From the NCBI GenBank assembly GCA_005408345.1, contig SEMN01000586.1:124001-188000 (forward strand): a DNA stretch of 64,000 nucleotides, given 5' to 3'. Below are positions 1 through 12,363 of this stretch, piece by piece (within the stretch, counting starts at the first letter, position 1; each line of letters opens with the position of its first letter). The translations under genes were made by a program, and so were the position numbers. The notes under the pieces were generated by a model. The model was not told the origin of the DNA. It worked only from the letters and a program-made list of their open reading frames with translations, and made no database searches. The stretch comes from Macquaria australasica (taxonomy: Eukaryota; Chordata; Actinopteri; Centrarchiformes; Percichthyidae).

Positions 1-3000
1 AAAATCTTTTAGATAAAATCTGTAATGCATGTTGGCATTCATATAGCCATAGCTCCATAGTTCAATGACTTGTTATCTTCTCTTTCTCTTAAGAAGACTC
101 TTTAAAACATTACAAAATACACTTGATCTTTGAATTATTTGAGCATAAAAGTGAGGACAAGAGAGCACACAGAAACTGAGAAAAGCCTGTACTGCCACCT
201 ATACTTTGACAGACTTCAAAAGCAAAGAAACTGCCCATCTGCCTGGGTGTTACACTGGTTTCTAGCCTTGTGGTCCCTGCAGAGAGATAACCAGGCGTAG
301 CTCTAAACACCCCCAGACAGACCCTTATCCCTCTGGCTTAATGTCCTTGCGGCTGAGGGTAATGCAGAGAGATGGATGGCCCCGACCTATCCCTCCACGC
401 CGGGGTCCCTGGCTGTGAGATTGCATGCCTGATACTATCCTCCATCTCCCTGTCTGTGACAACCGAACTCCAGCCCTCCCTCCCCCCACCAAACCTCCCA
501 GATCGATGCGGCTCACTGATGTGCCGTCCGTCAAATCCATGGGCTAAGCAATACACCACGTACCCATAAGGAGTGATGGGTGCGAGGCAGTGCATGAAAT
601 GGAGGTAAGACACACACACACACACACACACATGTGCTCACCAGTTCCTGAAACGGATCACTCAATCTGGTGCCAAACGTTGAGCATTTTTTCTGGCTGT
701 TGTGCCATCTTTCTCCCCCGGCCCTCCTTCCCTCGCTCTCTCTCTACTCACATCCTTGACATGTCATGATCAAACGGGTGCTTTTAGAGTTCAGCGGTTG
801 ACCTGGACTCCAGGAGGCCGCTATTCCATCACATCCCCCTTCTCCCAACTTACATTCTTTTTATCACTTCATCCCTCCATCACCTTACATCCTTTTCTCC
901 ATCAACAAATCCTACCATTTCTCTTCCACTCGGGACTGATAGTTTCCGTATCATTCACCTTTATGTGAACAACCGCCTGCCCTGACTCATCGCTCTGCAA
1001 GGTATGATAACTGACTGGCTGAGAGGGTAACGGTGAAATGGAAGTGTGGCCACAAGCATGAAATGAAAACATGGGTGATCCACGAAGAGAAACCTATCTC
1101 GAACAGATGTCTGGAGGAAGATGAGCGCCTTGATTTCACCACATAATCTTCAACCGCTCCACTTTCCCAGAGAGCATTATAAGATACTGTATTTCAGTAG
1201 CTGGCAGACAAATGTGTATTAACATTCTAGAGACAAAAGAGCAATGAGACACAAAGCATGGGCATTATTCATACTCTAACTGCTGTGTATCGTAGTGGTT
1301 GAGTCGTATTTCCTCACATACTCTAAATATAGGGCGAAAAGTACATACACACCCATGTTCTAATAAGGAATTAAAAATAATGCACACCGGCATCGCAAAC
1401 GAGAGCACATGCCCTTATGTACACACACAAACACGCCTTAATAACTTTTTCATCTGCTTCCTTATGTTCCCCAGTCCTCCGTGTCACTTTACAAAAGCCA
1501 CGACTCAAAGCAGGATTTCATTTATAAGTGCAAATTGTGGTTAAAGTTCACTCCTCCCCTGAATACAAATAACACAATTTCAAATGCGTGCCATTATTGA
1601 TGGAAGTGGATGAATGCTAGCGAGAAGAGATGCAATGGCTCCCTTTTGTTCCACAGATCATCCTTAACAGTCACAATGAGGAATAACAATATGATAATTT
1701 AACACTTTCGCCCTGATTTTTACCTCAAAGTTTGTTTGCAGGGGACAAAAACTAATAAAAGGCTGCTGCATTTACTGCTGGGTACATTTACAATGAACAG
1801 GATTTTACGAGTCATTGTGAGATCCTGCGATTAATGATTTGATATGCATGCAGGAGGCCTCGTTTAAAGCCAGCACTGCATATGGCAGAAGAAACAAGCT
1901 GTGGTTACGGGCCTCAAGTTGATTGTGGGTGGCCAAAGGTATATAGGAGGGGAACTGGTGCACCAGTGTAAATGCGGGGCCCTGTGTGAGCAATAAAAGA
2001 GATATTTACTGTAAATCTTCAGCAGCTAGGGGAGCGATAAACATCACAAACACAATCAGATGCTGCTTTAGTGCTGCCTACGCATCTGTTCTTCTCCTGG
2101 GGAGAAAGAGAGAGTGAAGAAAGAGAGGAGGGAGAGTGAGGTGGAGCAATCTATGGCTTCCTCTGCCTCTGTAGATAGTGTCTACTGTGAGTGGCTGAAT
2201 GATTGTTTGGACAGGAGGGATGACGGGGAAATTTGTTGTTGTTTTTTTATGTTGTTTTTTTTTGTCAAACCTTTATGGATTTTACCAATGGTATAAACAT
2301 AGGTTGCTGAATCCTGGCGTTCCTTGAATTGAAGACTAATCCTAACAAGTAGCTCATCATATTATTGGTTACCATGGACCTCATCTTTTTTTTCTATATC
2401 ACTCTGGTATTCTCTTCTCAAATAGTGTTGCCTATACTGTGATTAGGGATAATGATCGACTGGGACATAAAAGCACGCCTGGAGTTTGACCCATAGTCAC
2501 CCCATACAAGCAACACACAAGGTTGTCATGATACCCATGGTTCAGAAACATTTGATCATTACAATATAGGAAGAGCAATAATGGGCTCCAAATAGAGGGC
2601 ATATAAGGTGTGTGTATTTTTGCAAAATAAAGCTAAAGGAAATGTCAGTAGAGCGTTATTATTCAAAGTACAGATTAGCTGCAGTATGACATTAGATTAA
2701 TGTGAGTGAGTTAAGTTAAACAGGCTCTATAAAAAGGGACATGGCATGTGTCCTTGCTGGTACTGCTTAACAAGAAAAATTAACATTATATTTATGTTGA
2801 AATCAAAGTGAAACAATGCACATATCATACCGATACATGACTTAGGTCTCTTATGTATCTGCCTAACAAACATAACACTAACAAAGTTAAATTCAAAGCA
2901 GATCATTGCATGTATCAAATACATCTCTGACTGACAAATTCCTCCAGTCTATGGGATACTAGAAAAGGACAGACATACAGTATTCCTCATCAAAGCATGA

Positions 3001-6000
3001 ATGAAAGACATCCAACAAGCTACTACCAGACCTCTGCACAGGCTACAACAATCACAAATCACACAACACAAGGTGACTTGACAACTACTAAATGGAAAAC
3101 TGTGGAAATCCAAATTTGCTCTCCAGACCTTGTCCATAGTGCTGAGTGCATGTGTGGACAGCATGCAAATACAAACTTAAGTAGCTTTACCTCAAACAGC
3201 TATATTAAAGCAAACAAGGTACAATGCGTTTTACTCAATACAAGCAACATAACCACTTATATTGTATATTACAACCACAACAACAACAGCACAGTATGGG
3301 CAGCCACAGAAGCCACAGAGCAAGGAGACAGGCAAAAGAGGGTGTTAGCCTTGCTTACCAGTATTTGAAGACCATTGTCCTTCATGATGGAAAAAAGTCC
3401 AATAACCACTTCATTTAATTTCGACTGAAAGTGAAGTCTTCTACCACACAGAACAACATACTTTGGCTAAGTGTCCAACTATTTTCTCTGCACGTTTTTA
3501 GACTGCGTCTTCTTATTTTACCCAAGCTAAGGTCCAGTTTCGGTGTAACGTTAGCTAGGCTTTCTAACAGATTCCACGATGAAGCACGGTAGCTAATATT
3601 ATTAGCAATACTAAAACTTGCTAACTCTACCTAATGTTTCAGTAGAGTGACGTTGCCACGGTATTATTTTTAATAGTTTCACTGACAAAAGTGCAGCTAC
3701 TTCCCTCTACATTTGTTAAGAGTCTATTTTTACTCCCAGAGGCGTGAAATTACTAATTAAGGAACGGCTTGACATGACTGCCTCTAGCAGGGCATTACCA
3801 TATTTCACCACACATGCTCACTAACATAAATGGTAATTCAGGGGGGCGCTGTTTCACCAATTTAAATAAAACTGAGTGAAAAGTTGCTTTGCCATCTCAA
3901 TGTAAATACAGTAAACTTCAGATTCCAAGAAAAAGGGTTTAGTCTATTCATTAGAGTGACAGTGGCTTGAAAAATGGGGAGTGCCTGGATTCCCCTGGAG
4001 AAAAGCCATCAGTTTATTTGGATTAAAAAAACCAAAAAATGTTTTAATTTTATTTTTTTTTCACTTACCTGGAGGGACTGTAAGACATGATCAGCAGATC
4101 ATATGTATCTTCTCCATATTCTGTCTTCTTTTCTGTAAGCTGTAGTGATCAATGTCTTTTCACAGCAGGAAACACAACAGCTTTTGAATGTGTGGGAACA
4201 ACAAATCTTGGTCTCCTTTTAAAAAATATTATTTGACCCATATTCATTTTAAATTCATATTTTCTGTTAAATATTAGTCAAAACCAAAGACAATTAGCAT
4301 CCTTTCTAAGATGTTCAATTGAATTTTGCCTTTCTGTAGGTGGTGTTTTTGCTGCTCTTTAGACCCACCTGTTCCAATCCATAGTTCAAACATAAAACAC
4401 ATGACTTCTGTGCACCAGAATATTTTACCCTGGAGAGACCCAGTACATGCAGATGTTTAGATCAGAAAATGCTAAAGATGAACAACTATAAATGCTCATA
4501 TGAAGGGCACATTTAGTAGGTCATGTCATGTGGCATTGGTGCCAGGGCAAAGAAGACCAAAGGAGGGAGAGCTTGATGAAGGTGAGAGCATGCCATCTGT
4601 GCAGCTCTCGCAATTTCTCACCTCACTGATGCACAACACATCTACCCAACTCCTTCTCTCTTCTACTTCCCACCTTCTCTCAAGCTGGCCACTATCCATC
4701 TGCAACCCTCACACCAGTCTACTTCACACTCTCTCTTGTTTTTCTGCACATCGGTCTGTGTGCAGTTTCCCTACATACCTACATGTATTCCCACTCACTT
4801 GGTGCTGAGTAAAACATCTGGAGGAACACCAGTAATTGTAGGGTTGCCTAATTGATTGGACGGTCACTAACATCAATTGGCAGTTCACTACAATAACCGG
4901 GTTGTGGAAATCTCTTTTCAATTTACAGTGGATAGAGAGATAACAGACATAAGGTGAAGATGGGAAGAGAGTGACCTCTGCACCGAATCAGTGCCTCGCA
5001 ATCACTGATAAACATCTACTTTTTTTCCTACTTGTCTCAAACTACAAAACCTTTAAGGAGGTTTCCTATAATTGGGTCTTGGACTGCACCATGACTCTGC
5101 TCATCACAATCGATGAAGTGCAGAGACTGTCATAAATTGTTACAGAAGTTTGCCTTACTTCAGTCAAGGATATTCACGCTGGAGAAGTCTTATGAACTTC
5201 ATGACACTCTGCTGGTGAGTTAGCTTATCAGAACTCGACCCTAAACCTAAGCTAACCCTAAACTCGACAAGGTTCAAATAGACAGCTAACTTTCCCAAGA
5301 CTCACTGAAACGAAACCAGTGAAGCCATGCGCCATTAATGGGATTTCTACATGCTGGGATAATCTGGGTGCTCTGTACTCCCAGAGCAAAATTTATAGAT
5401 TCAGATTAGCCAACCTCTGCCGCGGACATAAACACAAACATAAACAAAGACCGCAGTCAGCCCCGACATTACAACTGGAAAACATGTTCGAACCATAAGT
5501 TTTGGCATGGAGTATTATGAAAAGTGCCAGCCGACAATAAAAGGCAAAAAAGTCTGATGTGGATCCAAGGGTAAAAAACTCAGTGTCAGTGTGTTGATAA
5601 CCAGCTCATGAATCCCTCTCCTAATTCCTCCTCCCTTCACTCTCCCTTTTACGATTCACTGATAAAATGGTAACGCTGGTTAACGCTGCTGTTAAACTCA
5701 GCCCCTGGTCACTGCCACGTCATTGGCCTCCACCCCAACCAAGCACATTCTGTAACACCAACCTTGCTGATAACGAAGACGACAGAAAGAGAGAACAGCT
5801 CTCTCCTGTGCGGGCTGACAAGGCAGATAAGGCCAGCAAGGTCACCAAAAGTTTGCCTCATCAGTCTCCCCCTCCCTCCCCTCTTAGGGATATATCTAAC
5901 AAACTAAGATCAGAGATTAAGCTGCACTGACTCATCTCGAATCGCTGCCATTCAAATCAACACCAAAGAAATCTGCCTGGCATCAGCGCAGAGAGGACAG

Positions 6001-6083
6001 AAGATGTCTAGGACAGACAGGGTCCTTGCCACACTTCCATGACCCCCCAATATGCCTCTTCTTTCTCCTACCAAAAATAAAAC
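1..6083. other. Unique-looking noncoding DNA, no gene recognised
   Basis: No open frame here resembles a known protein. The stretch holds a short CA array at about 610, a GC-richer block at 300-600 that is open in several frames on both strands, and a possible minus-strand first exon at 3359-3385 that is treated as a finding. A CTAACCC-like patch near 5240-5270 is too irregular to be telomeric. The rest is AT-rich background with homopolymer runs. Confidence 0.6.
610..632. repeat. (AC)n microsatellite
   Basis: About 11 uninterrupted AC units. Such arrays are common in teleost introns and intergenic DNA. The Cys-Val and His-Thr open frames across it are artefacts of the repeat. Confidence 0.95.
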
Positions 6084-6786
6084 TTAGACTAAGACAACTG
6101 TGCAGCAGTTCTTCTTGACTCAACCCCTCCCAACTTCAGTTTAATGAGCGAAGCGAGTGCATAAGAAAGCAGGTGGAGTTGCCATTTTGTTTAATAATTC
6201 TTTCCAGTGCGAGCAGATGTCTTATGGGAAATGAGCTTCTTTTGAATGTGTCGCTCTTCAGCTGTTTTCTTAAGCATCTACAGGTCACCTAAATACTGTG
6301 CAAACTTTTGTGATGACTTTGCTGAACTCTCTCTCATCTCTGCATTGACTTTGACTCTGAAGTTATTGTTGGTGATTGACAACCCCGAGGACAGCAGCAC
6401 TAAAGAACTGTGTTGTATTCTGGATAACTATGGGCTGACTGGGCATGTGACGGAGCCTGCACACAATAAGGGGCACACTTTGGACTAAATCATCTCCAAG
6501 GGCCTTAACATCTCTAAGGTTGTGGTGACTGGTGTTGCTCCCTCTGATCATTTCCTGTGTTTTCTTTAAGATGACTATCTCAGTGCATACAAATGTTCAA
6601 ACTGAGCTAATCAGTAAATATTATTTCAATGAAAACACCAGTGAATTATTCATTCAGACTTTCTCTTCCACACTTGCCCTTGCGTGGGTCTCAGTCGATG
6701 ATCTTGTAGATAATTTCAGTTCTAAAATGACTAATGTTATTGATGCCATTGCCCCCACCAAGGTAAAGGCCACTGCATTTTATTAA
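6084..6786 (+). pseudogene. LINE endonuclease fragment, disrupted
   Basis: This is a decayed APE-type endonuclease domain, which in an intact element nicks target DNA to prime reverse transcription. Reading frames must be changed several times. The first segment (from 6084) has stops at 6090-6092 and near 6161. The segment at 6246-6488 carries the YRSPKY and HNKGHTLD blocks and stops where family members continue with LIIS. The SDHF motif follows in the same frame at about 6540-6555. A further frame at about 6570-6786 covers the linker after the endonuclease and ends at KATAFY. The amino-terminal part of the domain and all downstream reverse transcriptase are absent. Confidence 0.7.
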
Positions 6787-7066
6787 GTTAAATTTGGGAC
6801 TATTTATTCATATCTTGAATTACACTTTAGCTGCACTGTAATTTTTATCCTACTGTTTAACTTGTTGTATTCTATTTTAGCTTATTTTAATCTTCTGTTT
6901 TACTTAAATTTGTTTTAATCCTTATAAATCCTATTTGTGTGTCTTTTTATATTGTCTTGTATTTCTTTTGTATCTTTTCTTAATTCCTTTATGTTTCATA
7001 AAAAGCACTCTGAATTGCCTTGTTTTTGGAAGGGGCTACACGAATAAATTTGCCTTGCCTTGCCTT
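6787..7066 (+). repeat. LINE 3' untranslated tail with TGCCT repeats
   Basis: T-rich sequence ending with 'aataaatttgccttgccttgcc', the type of short tandem tail at which many fish LINEs terminate. It abuts the endonuclease remnant with no reverse transcriptase in between, which marks the internal deletion junction at roughly 6765-6790. Confidence 0.65.
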
Positions 7067-10000
7067 ATGGCAAAGAAGACGTCAGCACCCACGGACGGGA
7101 CAGTGAGATTTTATCTGGAGAGTAAACCTGTCGTGGAAAGAGCTGAGAATTTCCTGTGCACAGGTCAATTTAACAGGAGCAGCGGAAAAGGGAGAGAATG
7201 TTGAAATGGGCTCAGGGAGACAGAGTGAGAGTAAGAGAGAGAAAGGGAAGTGAAGAAAGGAACATAGAATGAAAGACAGTCTTCCCAACCACTGGGTCTC
7301 AGAGAGAAGAATTGCTAAGGCGACACGCTCCAAAATCTTATATTGACCTGTAGTAGATTTTGTTATAAACCTCACCAATCATCTGCCAACATTTTAGGAG
7401 TGAGCACACCTTAAACTGCACTTAAAATCTTTAAAGCCTAGTAGCCCAGAAGAACTCTCTCCAACCTTAGCTGTGTGTGTGAAATGTGAATTGCTATGAG
7501 AACAAAGTTGTTGATGGCATCTGGCACATATGATGAACCCAAAATGCTCACTATTGTTTAAAGTCATGATAGGTTACTGTTCGGATTTGGCTTTCCAATT
7601 TTGCCAAAGGCTGAAACTGCAACTTTTAAAGATACCCTGCAAAGCAAATACTTATGCAAAGTTAAAAAAAAAAAAATCTGAATCTATTTAAATATAATAT
7701 CATATAAACTAGCATGAATATACAGAGATTGGAAAGCTTGTCTTTGCACTGAACACTCTGCAGGCAACTAAATATTAATGGCTGGAGTGCAATAATTGTG
7801 TGGGGGCAATCCCTGATACTTTACTTCTGTTGACTTTGGGTTTTTTTTTGCATCATGGCTTGTAACGTTGGGTCTCTGCCCATGTGAAGTTCCTCAGCCT
7901 AAAGCACCCAATTATTACCAGGGACTGTCAGTGGACTTACATATTCTGTGAAGTTCAAATGAAACAAATGTGGTGTAACAGAACAAAGACAATCTCTTTT
8001 CCTGTGACTCCTTTCATATGTTTGCAATTATAAGGATCACCAAGACATAGAAATAGAACATATACTGATAGTCTTGTTTCTTTTCTGTACAGCTCTAACA
8101 AGAGATGAGGCTGAATTACAAAGGAAAATGTGTTTGTCTTTGAAGTACAGATCAGCAGTACAACGTCCAAGGTTGGCTTATGATCACTGAATGCCTTCAT
8201 GTAATGTAAGTTGTTCCTTTACTAAGTCCCTACTGAGGAAATAAAACACCATGCCATCATTACAAGAGCTTAAGGATGAAATAGCATCCATTTACTCAAC
8301 AAAACTGACATGAATTTCTCACCCAGGCAAACGTAGGGTCAATAAATCATCAGACTCTGACAGGTCACATCAAATAAAACTGTTTCAAAATGTTTTCAAA
8401 TCTACATAAATCCATTCTTGAACAGCTTTTAAATAATGCAGTGTTGTGGCCAGTGGTTACAAAACAGACAACCTGCAAGCTGGCCTCCCTGAACGTATCC
8501 CCTATCTTCAAGGTTATTGCCGAGCCATTTGTTGCACGTTAGATAATTGACTCTTAGATGAGGGATAACCATGATTTATGAAGAAAGAGAATACATATTC
8601 CTCCATATCTCAGTGGTGATTTATGGCTTGATAGAGCCCAAGTGATGGCCATTTTATCTGATTGTACGTCATGCAAAGTAGTCGATCAAGTCTGCGCAAT
8701 CAGTCACACCTTGTCCCGGCTGAGATGACAAGGATGAGAGACAGGGGCTTCTCTCTCTGGATTTCTTTGGTCCACTTAAAGCTCTTTAAGGCAAGTTATT
8801 ATATGCAGAGCTGGGTAAACCATGGCCAAGTAAATCACACCCACTCCAGACGCACGCTGGATTTACGATGTGTATGACGGATAAACCCGAGGCCTTGGAG
8901 TGGCATTCGTCATATGCAGGGCTGGCCTGCACCTCGGCTCCACATTTAAAACATATTTGACCTTTTGGTGTGCTTATTTTATTTTGCTCTCTAATGTAGC
9001 TCATTGGCAATTGTACATGTTCAAATTGATTTTATATGTGGGCCTATTTATCATTAGTCATCATGGATTTATTTATCATTAGTCCTTCAATAGAAGGACT
9101 ATTTCCCAGCAGTTACGTCATTTCTTTTAGTGGCCAATCCAGTCCTTGCTGCAGTACACTGAGTATCAAGCCTTCTCCCTCTGAGAAACTCAATATTTAA
9201 TTTGACCATAAGTGACTGACAAGGAGAAAACCTTAACTCCCTCCTGACCTTTAGGATGCAGATAATACTTCAGATACCGTATGAGAGTGTGTGAGTGTGT
9301 GTGTTGGGCATACATGTCTGCGTGCGACTGTGGCGCCATCAATTATTAATTCTCCATATCTAATTCAGGATCCTGTCCTCTCATATGTTCGGGAGTGCTC
9401 TCCTCGTGTTGGGAAAGAAATTGAACTCTAGGTACAATAGATGCCAGAGTCCTTGTTGAAATGATTTGGTCCAGATACCTACTGTCCTCTCAGATCTAGC
9501 GCTGGTTATTTGGCAACCAATTTAAAACACCTCATACTATCTCTAATCTAACCAGCAGTCTTCACATCCACCCCGATTCAATTTAGTAGCACTGCCTGTG
9601 GCTGTGCCTCTTTCCAATTATTTGTCATATTAACCTTTTTCTTGCCCCTTGCTTTCACTGCCTCTGTCCATGCCCATATCACATTGTTTTCTACTTTTTT
9701 TTTTCATCACTACCATTTGTCTGGTTTTATATGTGTACGTCCCACACACAGAACTCTACAATTCTATTTCCCCAAATCAGGAGTATTCATAACGCATATT
9801 CCTGCTCCAAACCATATTCTCACTGCTATCTCTCAGCTCATATTCATGCCAAACCGCTACCCTCTTAACCTAAAAGAATAAATCTTTTAGGTTACTTTCA
9901 AAAAGCAGACACATCCGTTCTACCCAGGGGTGACTACAGTATGTGGTAAGTGATTAGAGAAGTCACAGTGGGGGAGCTCAAAGTGCTTACCAAGTATTTC

Positions 10001-10537
10001 CTTTGCCATTGGTGGATGTATAAAAGAAGAGCAATGTGATGAAAGTGGACCAAGTGTGTTAATTGGATTTGTGCAAATGGCGGGACATAGATTCCTGCTA
10101 CCCGACACGTCCAAACAGTGTGTCAGGTTTCAGGTTGGGTTCAGACCAATTTGTTGCCTCTGGCTCTTGTCAGGTTCGTCTGCGTTCGAGTGTGTTGCGA
10201 GTAAGGCCCTCAATGCACAGCAGGAAAAGAGAAAGACAGCGTTAGTCTGGCGTTAGTCTGGCAAGCTAACGGTCAATAATGGATGAAATAAAGCGAAAAC
10301 TTGCTAAAGGCTAGCTTCTCAAAATCCTCAATGAGGGAAGTCTTCTTCACTGTTGCAACATTATCACCTTGTATGACCCGTGATCATTCCCCTACATATT
10401 GTTCTGGATTTGGACTCCAGTAAAGTTCAGATGGGACAGAAGTTCTGAGTTGCCATATTGGGAAAAGGCAAAGATGAGCTTGATATGGACTAACAGGTAT
10501 AGCAGATGGTTTATTATTATGAGACGCTGCATTTGTG
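7067..10537. other. Noncoding DNA, no gene recognised
   Basis: I see no coding signal. A poly(A) run of 13 lies near 7664. A short direct repeat (tttatcattagtc) occurs twice around 9048-9084. A perfect 12-bp hairpin lies at 9866-9894. The open frames at 8662-8877 and 9642-9881 have no recognisable content. Confidence 0.55.
9866..9894. repeat. Perfect 12-bp inverted repeat with 5-nt loop
   Basis: TAACCTAAAAGA at 9866-9877 is followed by ATAAA and then TCTTTTAGGTTA at 9883-9894, its exact reverse complement. There is no T-run or other context that makes it a terminator. It may be chance or the footprint of a small palindromic insertion. Confidence 0.85.
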
Positions 10538-10762
10538 TGCTTTAGAGGTGCTGGTAAGTGGATTTTGTTACCTTTTGGACAGAGCCAGTCTAGTTGCTTC
10601 CCCCTGTTTCAAGTCTTTCTGTGAAGCTAAGCTAACCAGCTGCAGCCTGTATCCCTATATTTAACAGACAGATATGAGAGTGGTATCGATCTTCTTCATC
10701 TAACGCTCTGCCAGAAATTGTATTAGCGTATTTCACAAAATGTCAAACTATTTCTTTAATGA
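10538..10762 (-). repeat. Dispersed teleost repeat, single arm (related to 24840-25265)
   Basis: Blocks such as 'tttagaggtgctggtaag', 'gacagagccagtctagttgc', 'gaagctaagctaaccagctgcagcc' and 'tgtcaaactatttcttta' match, in the same order, the right arm of the foldback repeat at 24840-25265. Only one arm is recognisable here. I know this family as a very common noncoding repeat of percomorph fish. It is diverged and encodes nothing. Confidence 0.7.
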
Positions 10763-12363
10763 TGAAGGTATAGGCCGGGTTCACATCTCACTTTCACGCC
10801 CATGTAGACCTGTAAAATCTACAAACCCGACGGCTAAATGTAGAACATGGATACATGATTCATTGTACTTCAACAAGATCATGTTTGTGAAGCATAGTTC
10901 TTAAAATTCTAAGAAATATGAAATTGAAATATAATAAAATATATATAAAATTCTCCCTAAAGTTGAGCTATGTTTTTTTCTAATGTTCTCAAAGGCTCCC
11001 CCTCACTTTCAACATTTCCTTTTACATCATTTTTGCGCACCTGTTCACAAAATATGTCATTTGCGCATTTCCATCTCTACTATTGCAATTAAAGGTGATC
11101 TATAAACCCCATGAACTTAGTAAGATTAAAGATTGCTGACATTTACAAAGAATTGAGGATGCCAGATGTACAAAGAGGGGGCATATTGATCAAGGTATTG
11201 CAGCTGGCACAAGTCATTTGTGGTATTTTATTAAATACAAAGCTTATTTTGGAGTCCTGTCATTTGTAGTCATTGTGTAATGAGTGTATTAAACCTAACT
11301 TCCACACAAGAATGCTGTTGTTTGCTTAGCCGCTTAGAGAAGGCAGTATCCTTTTTTTTAAGCCACAGGGACTAATAGAGGCTTGAGACAGAGACACTGA
11401 AGGCACCACCATGTAAGACCAGCTATTAACTCCACATTTAACCATGAAATGAAAGCTCAACAGGAGGCAACAGTTCACTGCAGGTCAGGATGCATCTCCC
11501 CTCCTGCTCCCTTTTCCTCTCTGGCTCCTCATTGAGAGGCTTCATATAAATGTTTAACTCAGGCAAGTAAATCCTGCAGTAAGGAACATCAAAACTAGAC
11601 CGTATCCACATAATCTTTAAACTTGACAGATGCATGCACCCTATGTATAATGTATATATCAACATACACAAGCACAGACATGAAGACATGTACAGTATAC
11701 ACTCTATGCATATTCTATATAACAAGAGACACAAGCCCAGCCATGAAGACATGTACTGTACAAACACATACTCAAACAACATCCCATACTCTCCTTCTTG
11801 CTCACTCTGATTGACAATATTCCAGTCCAAACCCCTGTAGATATCATTTGCAGGTCCATGCGCCCACACTGTCAAGTTCCAGTGTTTGCCTGAAACAAGA
11901 AATGAGATGGGAGTCAACAGCAAAAAACAACAGAGCAACAACTCTGTATACTCAGGTCAGCACTCTATCTGCCAGCCCAGGCCTTGGCAACACACCTCTG
12001 CTCTAAGATGGCAACACCAACCCTGTGGTGAGGCAGAGTTCCCTGTGTGAAAGCTGATCAGACCTTCTTTCCATGTTGTGTTGTGTGACAGGGCACCCGC
12101 TACTTTGAGGGTGGGCCAGTTTTTCCACTCGGGCCTGGGAAAGAGATAGAGAGAGGAGGAAAGAAAGTGTCTCCTGTCTGACTAATATGATGATAACCCT
12201 TCAATTTTTCATTCTGAAGGACTTTAAAAGATGACCTAGAAAAATTCCAGACACCGGTTTGGATTACCGGCACAAACTTTGACGGCATGCACACTTCAAT
12301 TGACAGATAAACAGAAACAGTTGCTTTTCAAACACTCTGATGTTAAGCAGGTAAAATGCTTTC
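10763..12363. other. Noncoding DNA with a possible minus-strand exon
   Basis: No known gene. A 167-codon minus-strand frame (11438-11941) contains an imperfect tandem repeat near 11640-11765 ('atgaagacatgtac' units), which explains much of its Leu/Cys/Tyr-rich part. Its upstream end includes the splice-flanked segment 11806-11889 discussed in the findings. The remainder shows nothing I can name. Confidence 0.5.

Larger units (their letters stand above)
6084..7066 (+). mobile_element. Internally deleted non-LTR retrotransposon (LINE)
   Basis: The left part (6084 to about 6780) reads as endonuclease of a fish LINE. Successive frames carry GGVAILFN, a YRSPKY block, DNPED, HNKGHTLD and SDHF, the last being a typical final catalytic motif of APE-type endonucleases. 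Directly after the DAIAPTKVK block the sequence switches to a T-rich untranslated tail. The tail contains a 'tgaattgccttg ... gaataaatttgccttg' segment and ends in TGCCT repeats. No reverse transcriptase lies between them, so either that region was deleted or this is a shortened family. Stops (for example at 6486-6488, within LD-IIS) and frame changes show that it is dead. I place it in the broad L2/CR1/jockey group from the motifs; the exact family is uncertain. Confidence 0.75.

Noticed and set aside
486..605. Splice-flanked segment (acceptor 'acctcccag', donor 'gtaaga')
   Set aside because: All three plus-strand frames contain stops, so it cannot be a coding exon; a noncoding exon cannot be supported from sequence alone.
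2997..3368. 123-codon plus-strand frame rich in Thr/Asn/Ser
   Set aside because: Composition follows ACA/AAC-rich DNA; no domain, and it overlaps the more plausible minus-strand exon signal.
5239..5270. CTAACCC/CCTAAA-like words resembling telomere repeat
   Set aside because: Units are irregular and too few to be an interstitial telomeric array.
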